DNA from: Chalciporus piperatus
Taxonomy: Eukaryota; Basidiomycota; Agaricomycetes; Boletales; Boletaceae
Length of the DNA: 64,000 nucleotides
NCBI GenBank assembly: GCA_038093975.1
Contig: JBBPTG010000109.1
Coordinates: 1-64,000 of the forward strand
Reading direction: 5' to 3'
Each line of letters starts with the position of its first letter. Position 1 is the first letter of the stretch. The notes below the pieces were generated by a model. It was not told the DNA's origin, searched no databases, and saw only the letters and a list, made by a program, of their open reading frames with translations. The position numbers were made by a program, and so were the translations under genes. Below, piece by piece: positions 59,903 through 64,000 of the stretch.

Positions 59903-61033
59903 TTACATCCTCGTCCTCTTCGCAACTCTCCCTCCCTCCCATTCTTCATCATCCCAAGGGAACCACTTCTTCCCGCCACCCCCGCCATTGATCACCTTCA
60001 TCGGTTCTCTCCCCTTCACCACGGTTCGAAGCACGCTCGGCTTTTTCCCTTCGCCAGCAGATCCTTTCGAAGAGGCCTTGGCCACCTTGTGCTCTTTCTC
60101 GGCGAGGAGGATGTTTGCTTTCGTCACTGATCTTGCGATGTGCGGTGGGATTCCGCCTCGGGGAGCGCTCGCGTGCTTTCTGGGCCCCGCCACAGGGTGG
60201 TGCAGGCGAAGCCTTAGTGGCTTTCCATCGGGGGTTGCAACGAATTTGGTCCTGTTGTAACTCTCGCTGGATCCAGACGTTGGTTCGGCCTTAACACAAG
60301 GTAAAGCACGAGGTGGAAGAATCTGTTCTCGGGGAAGCAAGCTCTTGGATCGACGATCGTCTTCTTTCTTGGTCCGACTCGTCGACGGGGCTTGCAATCC
60401 TGCTGCCGGTTTCTGGGACTGCTGATTGTCGTTTGCAGGTCGAATTGCAGACGAGGTGGGTTGTGGTTGAGGCTGCTGGGGATTCGAATCCGGCGCAAGG
60501 ATCTTTGCTAGCCACGGTGGATGCTGGTTGTCCTGCAGAGCCTTGGTGGGTAGCAGATCGTCATCGAGTTCGAGGAACTGGGAGCCATCGGGCGGGGACC
60601 ATCCTAGGAGTATAGCGGGGAATTCGTCGTTCTTCTGGAGAGAAGCTAGGTCCTGGCGCATTTCAAGTAGGGGCGAAGATTGGCAACTTTCGGATGCTTC
60701 GGACAAAGTGGACTCGGTCGAATCGGGACTTAGGTGCGTCAACATTTGCCATTCGCCCTCTGGGACTGGGACACGGCCGTGGTCAAGGGTAAGTCGAGAA
60801 ATGGAAGTGGGTATAGGGCGTTCCTCGGCCTTCTCGGTGGGACATCTCGTGGAGAAGAGGTATTCCCAAGATATGGGGTTGATTTCATCGGGCTCCGCGA
60901 TATACGTGATGGTGCTGGTGAACTCGAATTCGCGAGCGATGTCGAGGACGTCGTCGAAGGTAATGAGCGGTGGATCGTTCGGATCGGTGGTGGTGCTGGT
61001 GCATGGAAGGAATGGACTTGTAACTGAAAGCAT
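59903..61033 (-). CDS. Orphan 376-residue protein, single exon
   Basis: Intronless ORF beginning MLSVTSPFLPCTSTTTDPND. It is Ser/Pro/Gln-rich (SNPQQPQPQPTSS, SSKGSAGEGKKP) and has an aromatic/acidic C-terminus (KKWFPWDDEEWEGGRVAKR) ending in a basic patch. It has no recognised domain and looks largely disordered, possibly a nuclear regulatory protein. Its uninterrupted length and codon use support a real gene. It lies between the KDZ element and a tRNA gene. Confidence 0.65.
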   Translation of the reverse strand: MLSVTSPFLPCTSTTTDPNDPPLITFDDVLDIAREFEFTSTITYIAEPDEINPISWEYLFSTRCPTEKAEERPIPTSISRLTLDHGRVPVPEGEWQMLTHLSPDSTESTLSEASESCQSSPLLEMRQDLASLQKNDEFPAILLGWSPPDGSQFLELDDDLLPTKALQDNQHPPWLAKILAPDSNPQQPQPQPTSSAIRPANDNQQSQKPAAGLQAPSTSRTKKEDDRRSKSLLPREQILPPRALPCVKAEPTSGSSESYNRTKFVATPDGKPLRLRLHHPVAGPRKHASAPRGGIPPHIARSVTKANILLAEKEHKVAKASSKGSAGEGKKPSVLRTVVKGREPMKVINGGGGGKKWFPWDDEEWEGGRVAKRTRM

Positions 61034-61163
61034 GTCGAGAGCGATGGGTAACTGTGGTTGAGATGGAGTTGAGAAGGGTGGACTCGGAGGGAGCGAGGAG
61101 ACAGGTCAGGTCAGCCACTAGGTAGGGCTTGCTTTGTTCGTAACCGAAGGTATATCTTTCACC

Positions 61164-61245
61164 GGCCTCATGGTCCAGAGGTACGATACTTGCTTTGGGT
61201 GCATCACAATTGCAAGTGACCTGGGTTCGATTCCCGGTGAGGCCC
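61164..61245 (+). tRNA. tRNA-Pro (TGG) with an 11-nt intron
   Basis: The acceptor stem GGCCTCA pairs with TGAGGCC, with C as discriminator. The anticodon stem CTTGC pairs with GCAAG, and the loop TTTGGG...T carries anticodon TGG. The intron TGCATCACAAT sits one base 3' of the anticodon, the canonical place. The T arm is CTGGG-TTCGATT-CCCGG, giving box B GGTTCGATTCC. Confidence 0.9.
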
Positions 61246-61248
61246 CTC

Positions 61249-61256
61249 CTTTTTGA
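61249..61256 (+). terminator. Pol III terminator of tRNA-Pro
   Basis: A T5 run starts a few bases after the tRNA 3' end. Confidence 0.75.
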
Positions 61257-61974
61257 CCATTTTTTTCTTGCACCTGCTATAGAGGTTTGTCTAGATCTTA
61301 TCACACTATGCTATAGTTTTATTATACTCGTATTTCCCATGAACACATGAGCCCAGCATCTGCCCACATCTGAGCCTCCAAGTAGCCAGCTTGCTCCATC
61401 GACGAAACGGGCAGAGAACACACTGCGCTTAGTCTCCCCTAGGCAGACCCAAGAGTCGGGATGAAGACAGTCGTTCACCCTCCACTGGGCACTGCGCTTA
61501 CGATCTGGGCAACGGGTCTAGTAGGCTTTACCGTATTTTCTGCGGCGTGCGCTGTAAAAATAGTTAGGTACTCCTCCATCCCCTCGACTCTCCTTGGTTC
61601 TAGTTGGTGAACTGGTAGTGCTGTTGTCGATCTGCTGCGAGCTGTCCTGTTGTCCGAAACGTTGTTCTACACGTTGTCCTCCGAACTGTAGATACTGTAC
61701 TGGTACTACGATCATCGCGATCAGATTTGGGTCAGCTAAAAATGCGGGATGCCGGCGTGGGAAAATGCCAGCACCCAAAGTTAGCCGTCGTGTGGTGACC
61801 GGGCGTGGTTTTCCCTTGTCTGCTTGAGCTGCTCAGCCTCGTTCCTTTCCTTTCCCCATCACCGTCCCCGTCGTCGTCCTCGTCGTCGTCCCCAGCAGCG
61901 ACGACCAGCTGCAAGCTACTCATCTTTCCTTTTCTTCCTAATCTCTCGGACGCTAGAGGACTGACAACCCACCC
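61257..61974. promoter_or_regulatory. Chitin synthase upstream region
   Basis: 718 bp without a supported gene. The last 150 bp are CT-rich (TTTCCTTTCCCCATCACCG, CGTCGTCGTCCTCGTCG), as is common just upstream of highly expressed fungal genes. Confidence 0.45.
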
Positions 61975-64000
61975 ATGAACAGGCAGTCCACGGGGATGAG
62001 CCTACCACGGCTCGAGGCCGTCAACGACCTCTCCGGTCTATCCCCCATCTCAGACGACATCATCGTCACTTGTCTCCGAGAACGTTTCTTGTCCGACAAC
62101 ATCTACACCAGCATCGGATCTTCCGCACTCGTCGCCGTAAACCCTCACAAATACGTCTCCTCAAATGCCGACTCGATCCTTCAAAAATACGCCGCGGAGT
62201 ATCGTGACACCTCAGAGAACAAGCAACCTCTCCCTCCCCATATATTCCAACTCGCCAATAATGCTTACTACCACATGCGACGTACCACTCAGGACCAGGC
62301 TCTCATCATCAGGTGAGAAAACCAAGAAACATTAACTCATACCTCGTATTCTGACATTACCTTTTGCAGTGGTGAAACTGGCAGTGGAAAGTCGGAAAGC
62401 CGCCGACTCGCCATTAAGACGCTGTTAGAGCTTTCTGTTTCCAATCCAGGAAAGAAAGGCTCCAAACTCGCGACCCAGGTGCCCGCAGCAGAGTTTGTCA
62501 TCGAGTCCTTTGGTAACGCGCGCACCCTCTTCAACCCCAATGCTTCGCGGTTTGGAAAATACACAGAGCTGCAGTTCACCGACAAAGGTCGTTTGTCAGG
62601 CATCAAGACGCTTGACTACTATCTCGAGCGTAACCGAGTGGCGGCTGTGCCATCGGGGGAGAGAAATTTCCACATTTTCTATTACTTGATGGCGGGCGCT
62701 TCCACCGAAGAGCGTCAGCATCTTCACCTCCTCGACAAGACGCAATATCGATATCTTGGCCAACGCGCCGGTGTTGGTGCACGTGGTAATGGTGTCCGTG
62801 ACGACGATGCCAACCGCTTCGAGCAGCTCAAGATGGGTCTCAAGACCATTGGCCTATCAAAGCGGCATGTTGCTCAGACGTGTCAACTCCTTGCCGCCAT
62901 CCTTCACCTCGGTAACCTCGAGTTTACCATTGACCGGAGTCGTGACATGGACGCAGCGGTCGTGCGCGACGCTGATATTCTCGCCATCGTCGCCGATTTC
63001 CTCGGCGTGCAGCCCACCGCCCTCGAGACCACGCTTTCGTACAAGACAAAGCTCGTCAAGAAAGAACTTTGCACAGTATTCCTCGACCCTGATGGTGCTT
63101 CTGACAACCGTGATGACCTCGCCAAGACTCTCTACTCCCTTCTTTTCGCATGGCTCAATGAGCATATAAACCAGCGTCTCTGCCGCGACGACTTTGAGAC
63201 ATTCATCGGTCTTTTCGATCTCCCCGGCCCACAAAATATGACTAGCCGGCCCAATTCCCTTGACCAGTTTTGCATTAATTTCGCCAACGAGCGACTGCAG
63301 AACTTTATCCAGAAACGCATTTTCGAGTCACATGTCGACGAGTACCAGACTGAGGGCATCTCCCGTCTCGTCCCCACCGTTCCCTACTTCGACAACGCCG
63401 AGTGCATTCGGCTATTGCAAAACAGGCCTGGTGGTCTTATCCACATCATGGATGATCAGGCACGCCGATCGCATAAGAAGACCAACCACACGATGGTGGA
63501 AGCCTTCGGCAAGCGCTGGGGTAACCACTCATCCTTCAAGGTTGGGGCCGCAGATCGTTCGGGATTCCCAACGTTCACCGTTAACCACTTCAACGGTCCC
63601 GTCACCTACTCCGCTGAGGGCTTCCTCGAGCGCAACCTCGATGCTCTCAACCCCGATTTTGTCTCCCTCCTTCGTGGTTCTGCAGCTGGGCCCTCAGCCG
63701 GGGCCGAGGGTGCGGGCTCGATCAACCCATTCGTCAAGGGCCTTTTCACCGGCAAGGCGATCGCCACTCAGGCACACCCCAAGAACGAAGATACGATCGT
63801 CGCCGCTCAACAAATTATCAAGCCTATGCGTGCGCCTTCGACCCGTCGCAAGGGTACCATCAAGCGAATGCCCACACTCCGAGAAGACAACGGCGTTGAG
63901 GAGCAAGACCGTGATGACGACGATGGGCCGAACGCTTCCTCGGGCCTTACGCCCTGCGTTGCGGGAGAGTTCCGGTCTGCCCTCGATACCCTTTTCGACA
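61975..64000 (+). CDS. Chitin synthase with N-terminal myosin motor domain (class V/VII), truncated by window end
   Basis: Exon 1 (61975-62312) and exon 2 (62370 to the edge) splice in frame. The visible ~655 residues are a myosin motor-like domain: ALVAVNPHKYVSSNADSI, P-loop SGETGSGKSES, SFGNARTLFNPNASRFGKY (switch I region) and IGLFDLPGPQ at the switch II position. The order and degeneration are those of the motor part of fungal chitin synthases with a myosin domain. The catalytic chitin synthase part would follow outside the window. These enzymes deliver cell-wall chitin synthesis to hyphal tips. The N-terminus is intact. Confidence 0.88.

Overview
The window is nuclear DNA of a filamentous basidiomycete. 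Nearly every gene is cut by short GT-AG introns of about 50-80 nt. The gene families are those of Agaricomycetes: F-box proteins of the mushroom type, NACHT/ankyrin proteins, small P-loop GTPases, UPF0220 proteins and KDZ-type transposons. The mix of families suggests the Ceratobasidiaceae (Rhizoctonia-like), but that rests on resemblance and no search was run.

Layout. 1-3.6 kb is the 5' half of a Ty3/gypsy retrotransposon on the minus strand (LTR, an extra ORF, gag, protease, start of RT). It is inserted in a PIF/Harbinger transposase pseudogene (3.6-4.2 kb). 5.0-6.5 kb is a repeat-containing coiled-coil gene; 7.9-9.1 kb is a P-loop GTPase. RPS6 and RPS13 lie head to head at 9.4-11.4 kb. 11.7-16.1 kb holds a frameshifted WH/ankyrin gene and a frameshifted F-box gene. 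RHO1 is at 16.6-17.4 kb, followed by a two-exon orphan. 18.6-25.2 kb is a NACHT-ankyrin (NLR-type) pseudogene split by a 3,313-bp transposon made almost wholly of satellite repeats. 25.5-31.7 kb is a DDX60-like helicase. 32.5-38.1 kb holds an aldo-keto reductase, myo-inositol oxygenase and a HAD phosphatase, all on the plus strand. 38.4-39.3 kb is a second GTPase; 39.6-42.5 kb an RNF216-like RBR ubiquitin ligase; 42.7-44.4 kb two tandem UPF0220 genes. 44.7-45.5 kb is a Harbinger-type MITE with a perfect 211-bp palindrome. 45.7-50.6 kb has an orphan gene and an F-box gene. 51.5-53.5 kb is a further TIR element, and 53.6-59.3 kb a KDZ-type transposon carrying a Sec1 gene fragment. The right end has an orphan ORF, an intron-containing tRNA-Pro and the start of a chitin synthase with a myosin motor domain.

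The window divides into intact housekeeping genes (ribosomal proteins, RHO1, MIOX, AKR, HAD, RBR ligase, UPF0220 copy 1, chitin synthase), whose exons splice in frame throughout, and a fast-decaying accessory fraction (NLR, ankyrin and F-box genes, transposons) with frameshifts and stop codons. The DDX60-like helicase is largely intact but has one exon junction I could not join in frame. The most striking structure is the satellite-rich transposon at 19,117-22,429. It has perfect 54-bp terminal inverted repeats, its two arms carry the same repeat in opposite orientation, and removing it with one 2-bp target duplication restores the ankyrin reading frame.
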